Shown: piece after piece, positions 8,646 to 16,326 of the stretch | Layout: each line of letters starts with the position of its first letter | Position numbering within the stretch: the first letter of the stretch is position 1 | From: JABMQB01 sp964575025 | GTDB lineage: Bacteria; Bacteroidota; Bacteroidia; Bacteroidales; Prolixibacteraceae | DNA: 64,000 bases | Reading direction: 5' to 3' | Assembly: GCA_964575025.1 (NCBI GenBank) | Contig: CAZNPV010000010.1 | Location: 1-64,000 of the forward strand | The notes under the pieces: model-generated | What the model was told of the DNA's origin: nothing | The model's database searches: none | Seen by the model: the letters and a program-made list of their open reading frames with translations, nothing else | Translations under genes and position numbers: made by a program

Positions 8646-9134
8646 TTACTTATCTATATTCATGTACATTCTCAGCTTCTTCTTGATCCGGTTCATTTTT
8701 ACCCGTACATAATTCTGGGTGATTCCTGTTATTTCTGCAATGGTTTCATAGCTTTTGTTTTCAAGGAACAGCAGGATGATCGATTTTTCGATTCCTGTAA
8801 GTTTGCTGATGGCTTTATGCAACAACTTAATATTCTCCTCTGTTTCCTGATCAGGAGCCTCATCCGGAAACTGAAGATTTGCATGCATCAGGTTCTTCTG
8901 ATCAGGTCTTCTTCTGTTTTTTTTAAACGAGGTGATCGCGGTATTCAAAGCTACGCGATACATCCAGGTTGAGAACTTGGCTTCCTGCCGGAACGAAGGA
9001 AACGATTTCCAGAGCTGTGCAAGGATCTCCTGAAAAAGGTCTTTGCGATCATCTTCAGAGTCACAATAAAAACTGCAGACTTTATGGATGATGCCCTGGT
9101 TCTTTTGTACTATTTTTAAAAATTCCTTCTCCAA
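8646..9134 (-). CDS. ECF-type RNA polymerase sigma factor (TTG start)
   Basis: 162 residues with both ECF regions: region 2 (DLFQEILAQLWKSFPSFR...KFSTWMYRVALNTA, promoter -10 recognition and core binding) and region 4 (SKLTGIEKSIILLFLENKSYETIAEITGIT.NYVRVKMNRIKKKL, helix-turn-helix). There is no ATG; a stop codon lies four codons upstream, so TTG at 9134 is the only credible start and it has no Shine-Dalgarno sequence. The gene leads a two-gene unit with the membrane protein behind it. It is clearly paralogous to the sigma factor at 26882 (shared KFSTWMYRVALNTA and region 4 pattern). Confidence 0.9.
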   Translation of the reverse strand: MEKEFLKIVQKNQGIIHKVCSFYCDSEDDRKDLFQEILAQLWKSFPSFRQEAKFSTWMYRVALNTAITSFKKNRRRPDQKNLMHANLQFPDEAPDQETEENIKLLHKAISKLTGIEKSIILLFLENKSYETIAEITGITQNYVRVKMNRIKKKLRMYMNIDK

Positions 9135-9190
9135 AGTGCAACCTATTTGTCTTTTGAAGTCTTTAGAATTACAGGTATGATCGAATTATT

Positions 9191-10180
9191 TTATTGCATC
9201 TTTAAGAAATTCACCTCTTTATTCGTCAGGAAACGCCATTTTCCACGGGGCAGATTCTTCTTTGTCAGTCCTGCATAATATACACGGTCCAGTTTTTTCA
9301 CCTTGTATCCGAAGTGTTCAAACATACGGCGGACGATCCGGTTTTTCCCGGAATGAATTTCTACACCCACCTCTTCTTTGTGATCGGAATCGATATAGCT
9401 AATGGCATCTGCTGCAATTGTTCCATCTTCCAGTTCCATTCCTTCGGCTATTTCCTGGAGGTGATTTTTTGTGACCGGTTTATCCAGGCTTACCTGGTAA
9501 ATTTTTTTATTCCGGTGTGACGGGTGAGAGAGGCGTTTCGACAAGGCCCCGTCGTTGGTAAAAAGCAGAAGGCCGGTGGTATTTCTATCCAGTCTGCCTA
9601 CCGGATAGATACGCTCCCGGCAAGCGTTCCTGACCAGGTCCATGACCGTTTTGTCTGCATGGGGATCATCGGTAGTGGTTACAAAATTCTTTGGCTTGTT
9701 TAAGAGAATATAGACTTTGGATTCAGGCCTTAACTTTCGTCCGTCCAGTTGAACCACATCCTGAGTGGTTACTTTCACGCCCAGTTCCGTAACCGTCTTT
9801 CCATTTACAGACACCTTCCCGCTTTCGATGTACTTATCTGCCTCGCGCCTTGAGCACACTCCCGAATTGGCAATAAACCGGTTAAGCCGCATGGTATCGT
9901 ACTTCGTAGCATCATAGGGAGGTTGCTTTCTCCCGGAACCTGTTTGGGTTCTCCCTGCCCGCGGTTTTCCTGCCGGATTGGAAACCGAACTACGTACCGG
10001 GCGGGATTTTTTCCGGTTTCTTTTTTCCATATCGTCCGGGTCTCTCGGAATCCTGGGACGGCGGTTTTCCAGTTTTTCTTCCCCTCTGAGATTGCTCCGG
10101 TAGGGCCGGACACCCGATATATTTTCCCCCGATCTTTTTCTTTTGTTTCCCGGTTTATTGGGCCTGTTTTTCCCTGGCAT
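9191..10180 (-). CDS. rRNA pseudouridine synthase, RsuA/RluB family
   Basis: 329 residues. Residues 1-95 are a low-complexity, Arg/Lys/Pro-rich extension typical of Bacteroidota members. Residues about 97-145 form an S4 RNA-binding domain (RLNRFIANSGVCSRREADKY). The catalytic domain follows with YPVGRLDRNTTGLLLFTNDG, where D198 is the catalytic aspartate. The enzyme converts a uridine of ribosomal RNA to pseudouridine; the RluB type modifies 23S rRNA helix 69/90-93 sites, the RsuA type 16S. I cannot distinguish these by eye, although the S4-containing long form is more RluB-like. It is divergent from the AIM24-like gene. Confidence 0.9.
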   Translation of the reverse strand: MPGKNRPNKPGNKRKRSGENISGVRPYRSNLRGEEKLENRRPRIPRDPDDMEKRNRKKSRPVRSSVSNPAGKPRAGRTQTGSGRKQPPYDATKYDTMRLNRFIANSGVCSRREADKYIESGKVSVNGKTVTELGVKVTTQDVVQLDGRKLRPESKVYILLNKPKNFVTTTDDPHADKTVMDLVRNACRERIYPVGRLDRNTTGLLLFTNDGALSKRLSHPSHRNKKIYQVSLDKPVTKNHLQEIAEGMELEDGTIAADAISYIDSDHKEEVGVEIHSGKNRIVRRMFEHFGYKVKKLDRVYYAGLTKKNLPRGKWRFLTNKEVNFLKMQ

Positions 10181-10296
10181 TGTGCTTTTTTGCGCAAAGG
10201 TCGGAAAAAATCAGTAGATTCATCCAATTAAAGGGATTATTGTTATTTTTACCACCCGAAAAATAACATCATTAATCACTAAAACACGAACTTATT

Positions 10297-11067
10297 ATGC
10301 AATCACATGAAATAGACTATACAATTATCGGCCATGATGTCCAGTTGGTTGAAGTGGAACTGGATCCGGCCGAAACGGTCATTGCCGAAGCCGGGGCCAT
10401 GCTTTATATGGATGACGGAATTGAATATACCGCCCGTATGGGGGATGGATCCAATCCACGCGCCGGGTTTTTTGACAAACTGGTCTCAGCAGGATCGAGG
10501 CTGATCACCGGCGAGTCCTTGTTTCTTACCCATTTTACCAACCAGGGAATGGGAAAGAAAAAAGTAGCCTTTTCAGCTCCCTATCCGGGGACAATCATCC
10601 CCCTGGACCTGGCTCAGCTCGGAGGGCAACTCATCGTTCAGAAAGACGCCTTTCTGTGTGCAGCCCTGGGAACAAAAATATCCATCACGTTCAACAGAAA
10701 ACTGGGAGCTGGTTTTTTTGGAGGCGAAGGTTTTATTCTTCAGAAACTTGAAGGTGACGGAAAGGCTTTTGTCCATGCCGGAGGAACCGTTATTGAAAAA
10801 GAGCTGAACAACGAAGTACTGAAAGTGGATACCGGATGCATTGTCGGTTTTGAACCCTCTATCGATTACAGCATCCAGCAGGCAGGAAACCTGCGGTCGA
10901 TGATTTTCGGCGGGGAAGGAATTTTTCTGGCTACCCTGCGTGGCACCGGGAAAGTGTGGTTGCAAAGCATGCCGATCCGCAAATTAATAGCCCAGCTGTC
11001 AACACGTGGGCCCAACAAGCGTAAAGAAGCCCGGGGCGGTTTGCTGAACAGCCTCCTGGAAGGATAA
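10297..11067 (+). CDS. AIM24 / TIGR00266 family protein
   Basis: 256 residues with the recognisable start of this beta-rich family (the segment VEVELDPAETVIAEAGAMLY followed by MDDGI) and the central TFNRKLGAGFFGGEGFILQK loop. Members resemble the mitochondrial AIM24 protein and are widespread in bacteria; a biochemical activity is not established. Length is normal. It lies 47 bases ahead of the GlmM gene and points the same way, so the two may share a transcript, but nothing links them functionally. Confidence in the family is high, function unknown. Confidence 0.85.
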   Translation: MQSHEIDYTIIGHDVQLVEVELDPAETVIAEAGAMLYMDDGIEYTARMGDGSNPRAGFFDKLVSAGSRLITGESLFLTHFTNQGMGKKKVAFSAPYPGTIIPLDLAQLGGQLIVQKDAFLCAALGTKISITFNRKLGAGFFGGEGFILQKLEGDGKAFVHAGGTVIEKELNNEVLKVDTGCIVGFEPSIDYSIQQAGNLRSMIFGGEGIFLATLRGTGKVWLQSMPIRKLIAQLSTRGPNKRKEARGGLLNSLLEG

Positions 11068-11114
11068 CCGGGACGCATCGCTTGGGATGTCAATAGCTAA
11101 TTCTTTATTTTTTT

Positions 11115-12497
11115 ATGACACTCATCAAATCCATATCAGGGATCAGGGGCACCATTGGCGGGCCCCCGGACGAAGGACTAAGTCCCGTCGATGTTGTCAA
11201 ATATGCGGCATCCTATGCCACATGGTGCAGGCAAACCTCCGGGAAGAAGCGGCCCCTGGTGGTCACTGGGCGGGATGCCCGGATATCGGGTGAAATGGTC
11301 TCCGCGCTGGTAACCGCGACCCTGAACGGCATGGGCTGCGATGTAGTTAACATCGGGCTGGCTACCACGCCAACCACCGAAATAGCGGTAACAGAAGAAA
11401 AAGCCGACGGAGGAATCATCCTGACGGCCAGCCACAACCCCAAACAGTGGAATGCCCTGAAACTCCTCAATGCACAGGGCGAATTTCTGAATGCCGCAGA
11501 AGGAGCAGAAATACTGGAAATTGCTGAAAACGGAAATTTTGCATTTGCCGGCGTCGATTGCCTCGGCACAACCCTTGAGAAAGATTATACGGAAATCCAT
11601 ATCCGGAAAGTCCTCGGGTTAAAACTGGTAGACACAGAAGCAATCAAAACGGCCGGGTTTAAGGTAGCGATCGATGCAGTCAATTCCGTTGGGGGGATTG
11701 CCGTGCCCCGACTGCTGAAAGCCCTGGGTATAACCAACGTGGTGGAGATCAACTGCGAGCCTACCGGCCATTTTGCGCACACCCCGGAGCCTGTACCACA
11801 AAACCTGGTGGATACAGCCCAAACCATTCGCGAGCATAAAGTAGATGTGGGCTTTGTGGTAGATCCCGATGTGGACCGGCTGGCTATAATTAATGAAGAC
11901 GGAACCTTTTTCAATGAAGAGTACACCCTGGTAGCTGTTGCCGATTATGTGCTATCCCAAACCCCCGGAAACACGGTTTCGAATCTGTCATCCAGCCGGG
12001 CCTTACGGGATGTTACGGAAAAATACGGAGGCAGCTATGCAGCCTCGGCTGTAGGGGAAGTAAATGTGGTGACAAAAATGCGGGAAACCAACGCCGTCAT
12101 CGGGGGCGAAGGAAACGGAGGAGTCATCTATCCCCAAAGTCATTATGGCCGGGATGCCCTGGTGGGTATCGCCCTCTTCCTGACCCACCTGGCAAAAAGC
12201 GGACTCACATGCTCGGAACTGCGCAAAACCTATCCCGATTATTTCATTTCCAAAAAGAAAATCCAGTTAACCCCGGAAATTGATGTGGATGCCATCCTGG
12301 AAAAAATGAAAAAAAAATACCGGGAGGAAAAAACAACGGATATCGATGGCGTAAAAATTGATTTCCCGGATTCCTGGATTCACCTGAGGAAATCCAATAC
12401 CGAACCGATCATCCGTATCTACAGCGAAGCAAAAAGCCTGGAAGATGCAGAAGGGCTGGCAAACAACATTATTGCAGAAATCAAGGGCATTCTTTAA
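11115..12497 (+). CDS. glmM: Phosphoglucosamine mutase
   Basis: 460 residues of the alpha-D-phosphohexomutase superfamily. Visible hallmarks are the phosphoserine loop TASHNPKQWNALK with S106, the magnesium loop DPDVDRLAI, the sugar-binding GGEGNGG and the phosphate-binding SNTEPIIRIYSEA near the C-terminus. GlmM interconverts glucosamine-6-phosphate and glucosamine-1-phosphate on the way to UDP-GlcNAc for peptidoglycan and LPS. The 'ISGIRGTIGG' start and the spacing to the SNTEP loop fit the Bacteroidota GlmM version better than phosphomannomutase ManB, but a PMM/PGM role cannot be excluded without a tree. Confidence 0.85.
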   Translation: MTLIKSISGIRGTIGGPPDEGLSPVDVVKYAASYATWCRQTSGKKRPLVVTGRDARISGEMVSALVTATLNGMGCDVVNIGLATTPTTEIAVTEEKADGGIILTASHNPKQWNALKLLNAQGEFLNAAEGAEILEIAENGNFAFAGVDCLGTTLEKDYTEIHIRKVLGLKLVDTEAIKTAGFKVAIDAVNSVGGIAVPRLLKALGITNVVEINCEPTGHFAHTPEPVPQNLVDTAQTIREHKVDVGFVVDPDVDRLAIINEDGTFFNEEYTLVAVADYVLSQTPGNTVSNLSSSRALRDVTEKYGGSYAASAVGEVNVVTKMRETNAVIGGEGNGGVIYPQSHYGRDALVGIALFLTHLAKSGLTCSELRKTYPDYFISKKKIQLTPEIDVDAILEKMKKKYREEKTTDIDGVKIDFPDSWIHLRKSNTEPIIRIYSEAKSLEDAEGLANNIIAEIKGIL

Positions 12498-12609
12498 TCA
12501 AATCCCGATTTGTGAATAGTAGTTGCTTTACCCGAAAAATCGAAGAAAACCAATAATGTATATTCGTTTATGGTTCAACAATTATGAGTTGCAAACTCAA
12601 ATACAGCTT

Positions 12610-12632
12610 GCCCCTCGTTACAAACGAGGGGC
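12610..12632. repeat. Perfect palindromic hairpin downstream of glmM
   Basis: Arms GCCCCTCGTT and AACGAGGGGC around a 3-base loop give a perfect 10-bp stem. A run of T does not follow, so it is not a textbook terminator; it may still end the glmM transcript. It belongs with the other short GC-rich palindromes around the neighbouring transporter gene (12666-12678 and 13546-13562). Confidence 0.7.
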
Positions 12633-12706
12633 AGTTGGTTTAACCCACTCAATGTGTAATGACCCCTCTCCTGGAGAGTAAAATATTCTCATTTCACAAA
12701 AAATTA

Positions 12707-12714
12707 TACCTTTG
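12707..12714 (+). promoter_or_regulatory. -7 box of the queuosine-precursor transporter gene
   Basis: TACCTTTG is an exact match to TAnnTTTG. It lies 65 bases before the ATG and so predicts a leader of about 60 bases, which contains the preQ1-like hairpin described separately. A -33 element is not clear. Confidence 0.5.
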
Positions 12715-12736
12715 CGCCCTGTAAACTTTTTGTAAA

Positions 12737-12780
12737 TTCCAGCAGGTTCCATCACCCTGCGGGCAAAAAAATTAAAAAAA
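12737..12780 (+). promoter_or_regulatory. Candidate preQ1-class-I-like riboswitch in the transporter leader
   Basis: The leader contains GCAGG-TTCCATCAC-CCTGC followed by an A-rich tail that runs into the ATG. The arrangement of GGTTC, a short loop, CACCC and then a run of A is the core of class I preQ1 riboswitches, and the downstream gene is a YhhQ-family queuosine-precursor transporter, a known target of such switches. Against it: the loop is about three bases shorter than in the Bacillus type, and I cannot find the usual CUA-type pseudoknot partner at the right distance in the A-rich tail. Treat as a variant candidate or as a simple hairpin. Confidence 0.4.
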
Positions 12781-13499
12781 TGCACAACGAATTACTCTGG
12801 CTGGCCATGCTGCTGGTCAATTTTTTCCTCATCATTCTGGCATATAAACTTTTCGGCAAGTGGGGCCTTATACTATGGATTCCCGTTTCCGTCATTGTAG
12901 CCAACATCCAGGTCATTCAAACCATACAACTGTTCGGGCTGGCAGCTACCCTGGGAAACATTGTCTATGCTTCCTCTTTTCTGGTGACCGATATTCTTTC
13001 GGAAAACTATGGAAAAAAAGAAGCCAAAAAAGCGGTATGGATTGGTTTTTACAGCCTTATTTCCATGACCCTGCTGATGAACCTTGCCCTGCTTTTCAAC
13101 CCCCTTGAAGGCGATGATTTTTCTTTTGCAACCCATGAGGCCACGAAAACCATATTCGAGTTAATGCCCCGGATTGCCCTCGCCAGTCTGGCTGCCTACC
13201 TCCTGTCGCAGCATCACGACGTGTGGGCCTTTCACTTCTGGAAAAAACATTTCGGCAAAGACACCCAGTTGTGGATACGGAATAACCTCAGCACCATGGT
13301 TTCACAACTTATTGACAGTCTGGTGTTTGTAGTTATTGCCTTTTACGGGGTTTATGAACTCCCAATATTGTTTGAGATCTTTATAACCACCTATGTGCTG
13401 AAGTGGATCGTGGCTGCTGCGGATACCCCGTTTGTGTACTGGGCCAAACGAATCTTCAAAAACAGGATGCTTTCCTGCAACCCCGAAGAACGGGGCTAA
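12780..13499 (+). CDS. yhhQ: Queuosine precursor transporter, YhhQ/VUT family
   Basis: 239 residues, six predicted membrane helices. The family signature is clear: VIVANIQVIQTIQLFG, then SFLVTDILSENYGKKEAKKAV, and the C-terminal ADTPFVYWAKRIF. YhhQ/QueT-like (COG1738) proteins import queuine or preQ0/preQ1, precursors of the queuosine tRNA modification. The start at 12780 follows an A-rich stretch directly and has no Shine-Dalgarno sequence. A hairpin resembling a preQ1 riboswitch occupies the leader, consistent with this substrate. No queuosine biosynthesis genes lie in the window. Confidence 0.9.
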   Translation: MHNELLWLAMLLVNFFLIILAYKLFGKWGLILWIPVSVIVANIQVIQTIQLFGLAATLGNIVYASSFLVTDILSENYGKKEAKKAVWIGFYSLISMTLLMNLALLFNPLEGDDFSFATHEATKTIFELMPRIALASLAAYLLSQHHDVWAFHFWKKHFGKDTQLWIRNNLSTMVSQLIDSLVFVVIAFYGVYELPILFEIFITTYVLKWIVAAADTPFVYWAKRIFKNRMLSCNPEERG

Positions 13500-13545
13500 A
13501 GGAAATACGCAAATAAGAGGTACACCCCTCTCCCGCTTTGTTGAA

Positions 13546-13562
13546 TCTCCTCTCAGAGGAGA
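13546..13562. repeat. Palindrome between yhhQ and the aspartokinase gene
   Basis: TCTCCTCT and AGAGGAGA flank one central base, forming a perfect 8-bp inverted repeat. The preceding ACCCCTCTCC (13524-13533) also occurs at 12662-12671 on the other side of yhhQ, next to another palindrome (CTCTCC-T-GGAGAG). They look like members of one short repeat family. Confidence 0.65.
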
Positions 13563-13578
13563 GAATAGAAGGAATGAT

Positions 13579-13586
13579 TATATTTG
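13579..13586 (+). promoter_or_regulatory. -7 box immediately ahead of the first aspartokinase gene
   Basis: TATATTTG matches TAnnTTTG exactly. Only nine bases separate it from the ATG at 13596, so the transcript would start at or within a few bases of the start codon (leaderless or nearly so). No -33 TTG is found at a good distance. Confidence 0.45.
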
Positions 13587-13595
13587 TTGAAAAAG

Positions 13596-14882
13596 ATGGA
13601 TAAAATCAAGATATTCAAATTTGGTGGCGCTTCGGTAAAAAATGCAGAGGCTGTAAAAAACATCGGAACTATTTTAAGGCAGTACCCTGAAAAACTCGTC
13701 GTGGTAGTTTCTGCCATGGGGAAAACGACCAACCTGTTGGAAGAACTGGTGAAAGCCTATTTTGATAAAAAAGGAAGTCAATGGGAGGTTTTTCAGGAAT
13801 TTAAAAAATTTCACCAGGCCATAACCGATGAATTGTTTGGCCCGGGAAAGGCACCCATGGCAATTGATCAGCTCTATACGGAACTTGAGCACAAACTAAA
13901 AACAACTCCATCCCTTGATTTTAATTTTGAATACGATCAGGTGGTGAGCTACGGTGAACTGGTCTCCACACGAATAGTAAGTGAATACCTTACCCAGGCA
14001 ACGATCGGGAACCAATGGATTGATATCCGCACCTGTCTGAAGACCGACAGCCATTACCGGGAAGCCAAAGTAGACTGGCTCTGGACCGGTCAACTGGTTC
14101 AGAAAATTTTTAATTTCCGTGATGCACAGTGCTACATAACCCAGGGTTTTATCGGAGCTACCACCAGCAATATAACTACGACCCTGGGCCGCGAAGGCTC
14201 CGATTATACGGCAGCGATCATCGGGAATTTGCTCAATGCGGAAGATGTGACCATCTGGAAAGATGTACCCGGTATTTTACATGCCGACCCCAAACAGTTG
14301 GAGGCAACCGAAAAAATGGATGAACTTTCGTACCGGGAGGCCATCGAGATGTCTCATTCAGGAGCCAAGGTGATCCATCCTAAAACCATAAAACCCCTGT
14401 ACAATAAAAATATTCCCTTGTATATTAAATCCTTCATAGACCCCAATTCCGAGGGGACCGTGATTCATTCCCTAACCCATACCCTCAGTCTTTCGCCGGT
14501 ATACATCATTAAGGAAAACCAGGTTTTGATTACCTTATCGCCCAACGACTTTTCTTTTATCGGGGCAGAGGATATCACCCGGGTTTTTGCATTGCTTGCC
14601 AGCTACCGGTTTAAAATAAACCTTTTTCAACAGTCAGCCATTGACCTGAACCTGGTGGCCGACTTTCCCGAACAACGATTTGAAGAAGCCACAGAGGAAT
14701 TAAAAAACCGGTATGAGGTAAAGTACAACACCCGGCTGGTGATGGTAACGATCCGGTATTATACCGATGAGGCTATTGCCTGGATCACCAAAGGGAAAAA
14801 GGTTTTACTTGAACAAAAGAGCCGGAGAACTGCCCGGTTAGTATTAAAAAATGGTCACGGATACAGAAAATCGTTGCCCTAA
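13596..14882 (+). CDS. Aspartate kinase (first of two in the window)
   Basis: 428 residues. The amino-acid-kinase core is plain: FKFGGASVKNAEAV at the start, VVSAMGKTTNLL, then GREGSDYTAAIIG and the Asp site WKDVPGILHADPK. It phosphorylates L-aspartate, the first step toward lysine, methionine, threonine and diaminopimelate. The C-terminal 130 residues are ACT-like but degenerate, in contrast to the tandem ACT region of the second enzyme at 56755, so feedback control probably differs. I chose the ATG at 13596 (MDKIKIFKFGG); an in-frame TTG at 13584 lies inside the predicted -7 box and is unlikely to be used. Confidence 0.85.
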   Translation: MDKIKIFKFGGASVKNAEAVKNIGTILRQYPEKLVVVVSAMGKTTNLLEELVKAYFDKKGSQWEVFQEFKKFHQAITDELFGPGKAPMAIDQLYTELEHKLKTTPSLDFNFEYDQVVSYGELVSTRIVSEYLTQATIGNQWIDIRTCLKTDSHYREAKVDWLWTGQLVQKIFNFRDAQCYITQGFIGATTSNITTTLGREGSDYTAAIIGNLLNAEDVTIWKDVPGILHADPKQLEATEKMDELSYREAIEMSHSGAKVIHPKTIKPLYNKNIPLYIKSFIDPNSEGTVIHSLTHTLSLSPVYIIKENQVLITLSPNDFSFIGAEDITRVFALLASYRFKINLFQQSAIDLNLVADFPEQRFEEATEELKNRYEVKYNTRLVMVTIRYYTDEAIAWITKGKKVLLEQKSRRTARLVLKNGHGYRKSLP

Positions 14883-14985
14883 CACCTGTTTATTCCGTTT
14901 CAGATAAAATGAGTGTAATTTTAACACCCGATATCTGACCAATATACCAAAACAGATAAAAAAGAATAAACGAACCCTGTAAAAA

Positions 14986-16302
14986 ATGAAGAATAAGAAA
15001 TTTCTACCGATTGCAATTGGAATTGTAGTTATTGCCATACTCTTTATGGTTATCGGAAAAAAAGCCGGGTGGATCGGAACGGAGTATTCCGTAAGTGTAG
15101 CTACTTCTGTGGTAAAAAGCAAGACGATCACAGAACTGATCACTGCCAACGGGAAAATACAGCCGGAAACCGAAGTAAAGATCAGTCCGGATGTTTCAGG
15201 TGAAATAATTGAACTGTATGTAAAAGAAGGAGATGAGGTAACAAAGGGGGATCTGCTGATGGTCATAAAACCTGATATTTATATTTCCGCGTTGAACCGG
15301 GCAGAAGCAGCGCTGAATTCCTCAAAAGCCAGGTTAGCGCAGGCTGAAGCCCAGCTCATTGAGCGGGAACTGGCATTTAACCGTGCCAGGCAATTGTACG
15401 AAACCAATACCATTCCGGTTTCGGATTTTGAATCGGCACAGGCTGCCTACAAGGTGGCTCAGAGCGAAGTCAGCGCAGCCGAATATTCCGTGAAAAGTGC
15501 AGAAGCATCGGTAACTGAAGCAGAAGAACAACTGACCAAAACAAAAATTTACGCCCCTATCTCAGGAACCATATCCGCACTGAACGTGGAAAAGGGCGAA
15601 CGGGTAGTCGGCACAAACATGTATGCCGGAACAGACGTGATGGTTGTCGCCGACCTGGAAAAAATGGAAGTCCAGGTAGAAGTGAACGAAAACGATATTG
15701 TAAAAGTCTCGGAAGCAGATACCGCCCTGGTCGAAGTGGATGCCTACCTGAACCGGAAATTCAAAGGCGTGGTGACCGAAATTGCCAACTCGGCCAACGT
15801 TACCGGAACATCGACCGACCAGGTGACCAATTTTGATGTTAAGGTTTTTCTGCTGAAAGAATCCTATGAAGACCTGATCGAAACCACCGGCGGGAAATTT
15901 TATCCCTTCCGGCCCGGAATGTCGGCTACAGTGGATATCCAAACTGAAACACGCAAAGATGTGATCACGGTTCCCATTCAGGCCGTTACAACACGGATAA
16001 AAAAAGAAGGAGGTGGTACCGAAGAGGTCAAAGATGAAGTTGAAGAAGAAAACACAGACGAAGAGGAGGATGAACCGGCCCTCGAAGAAAAACAGGAGGT
16101 GGTTTTCGTGGTAAACGAAGATATTGCCAGAAAAGTGGAAGTTACAACCGGAATTCAGGACAATACGGATATCGAAATACTCGAAGGCTTGAAATCGGGA
16201 GATGAAGTAGTTATTGCTCCCTATAATACCATCAACAGTATCTTAAAAGACAGCATGAAGGTAAAAGTTGTAGACGAGGAAGAACTTTATAAAACCGATT
16301 AA
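14986..16302 (+). CDS. Efflux periplasmic adaptor (membrane fusion) protein, MacA/RND type
   Basis: 438 residues with an N-terminal membrane anchor (FLPIAIGIVVIAILFMVIG), a lipoyl-like half (PDVSGEIIELYVKEGDEVTK), a coiled-coil hairpin (about 100-180), the second lipoyl half (IYAPISGTISALNVEKGERV) and a beta-barrel domain. Adaptors of this type bridge an inner-membrane pump and an outer-membrane TolC-like channel. An acidic stretch of about 30 residues rich in Glu (VKDEVEEENTDEEEDE) interrupts the C-terminal part and is unusual. The pump and the outer-membrane channel normally follow, but here the next gene is convergent, so this adaptor stands alone; its partners must be elsewhere. Confidence 0.85.
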   Translation: MKNKKFLPIAIGIVVIAILFMVIGKKAGWIGTEYSVSVATSVVKSKTITELITANGKIQPETEVKISPDVSGEIIELYVKEGDEVTKGDLLMVIKPDIYISALNRAEAALNSSKARLAQAEAQLIERELAFNRARQLYETNTIPVSDFESAQAAYKVAQSEVSAAEYSVKSAEASVTEAEEQLTKTKIYAPISGTISALNVEKGERVVGTNMYAGTDVMVVADLEKMEVQVEVNENDIVKVSEADTALVEVDAYLNRKFKGVVTEIANSANVTGTSTDQVTNFDVKVFLLKESYEDLIETTGGKFYPFRPGMSATVDIQTETRKDVITVPIQAVTTRIKKEGGGTEEVKDEVEEENTDEEEDEPALEEKQEVVFVVNEDIARKVEVTTGIQDNTDIEILEGLKSGDEVVIAPYNTINSILKDSMKVKVVDEEELYKTD

Positions 16303-16326
16303 TCCCAGAAAAGGGCATTGTATTAA

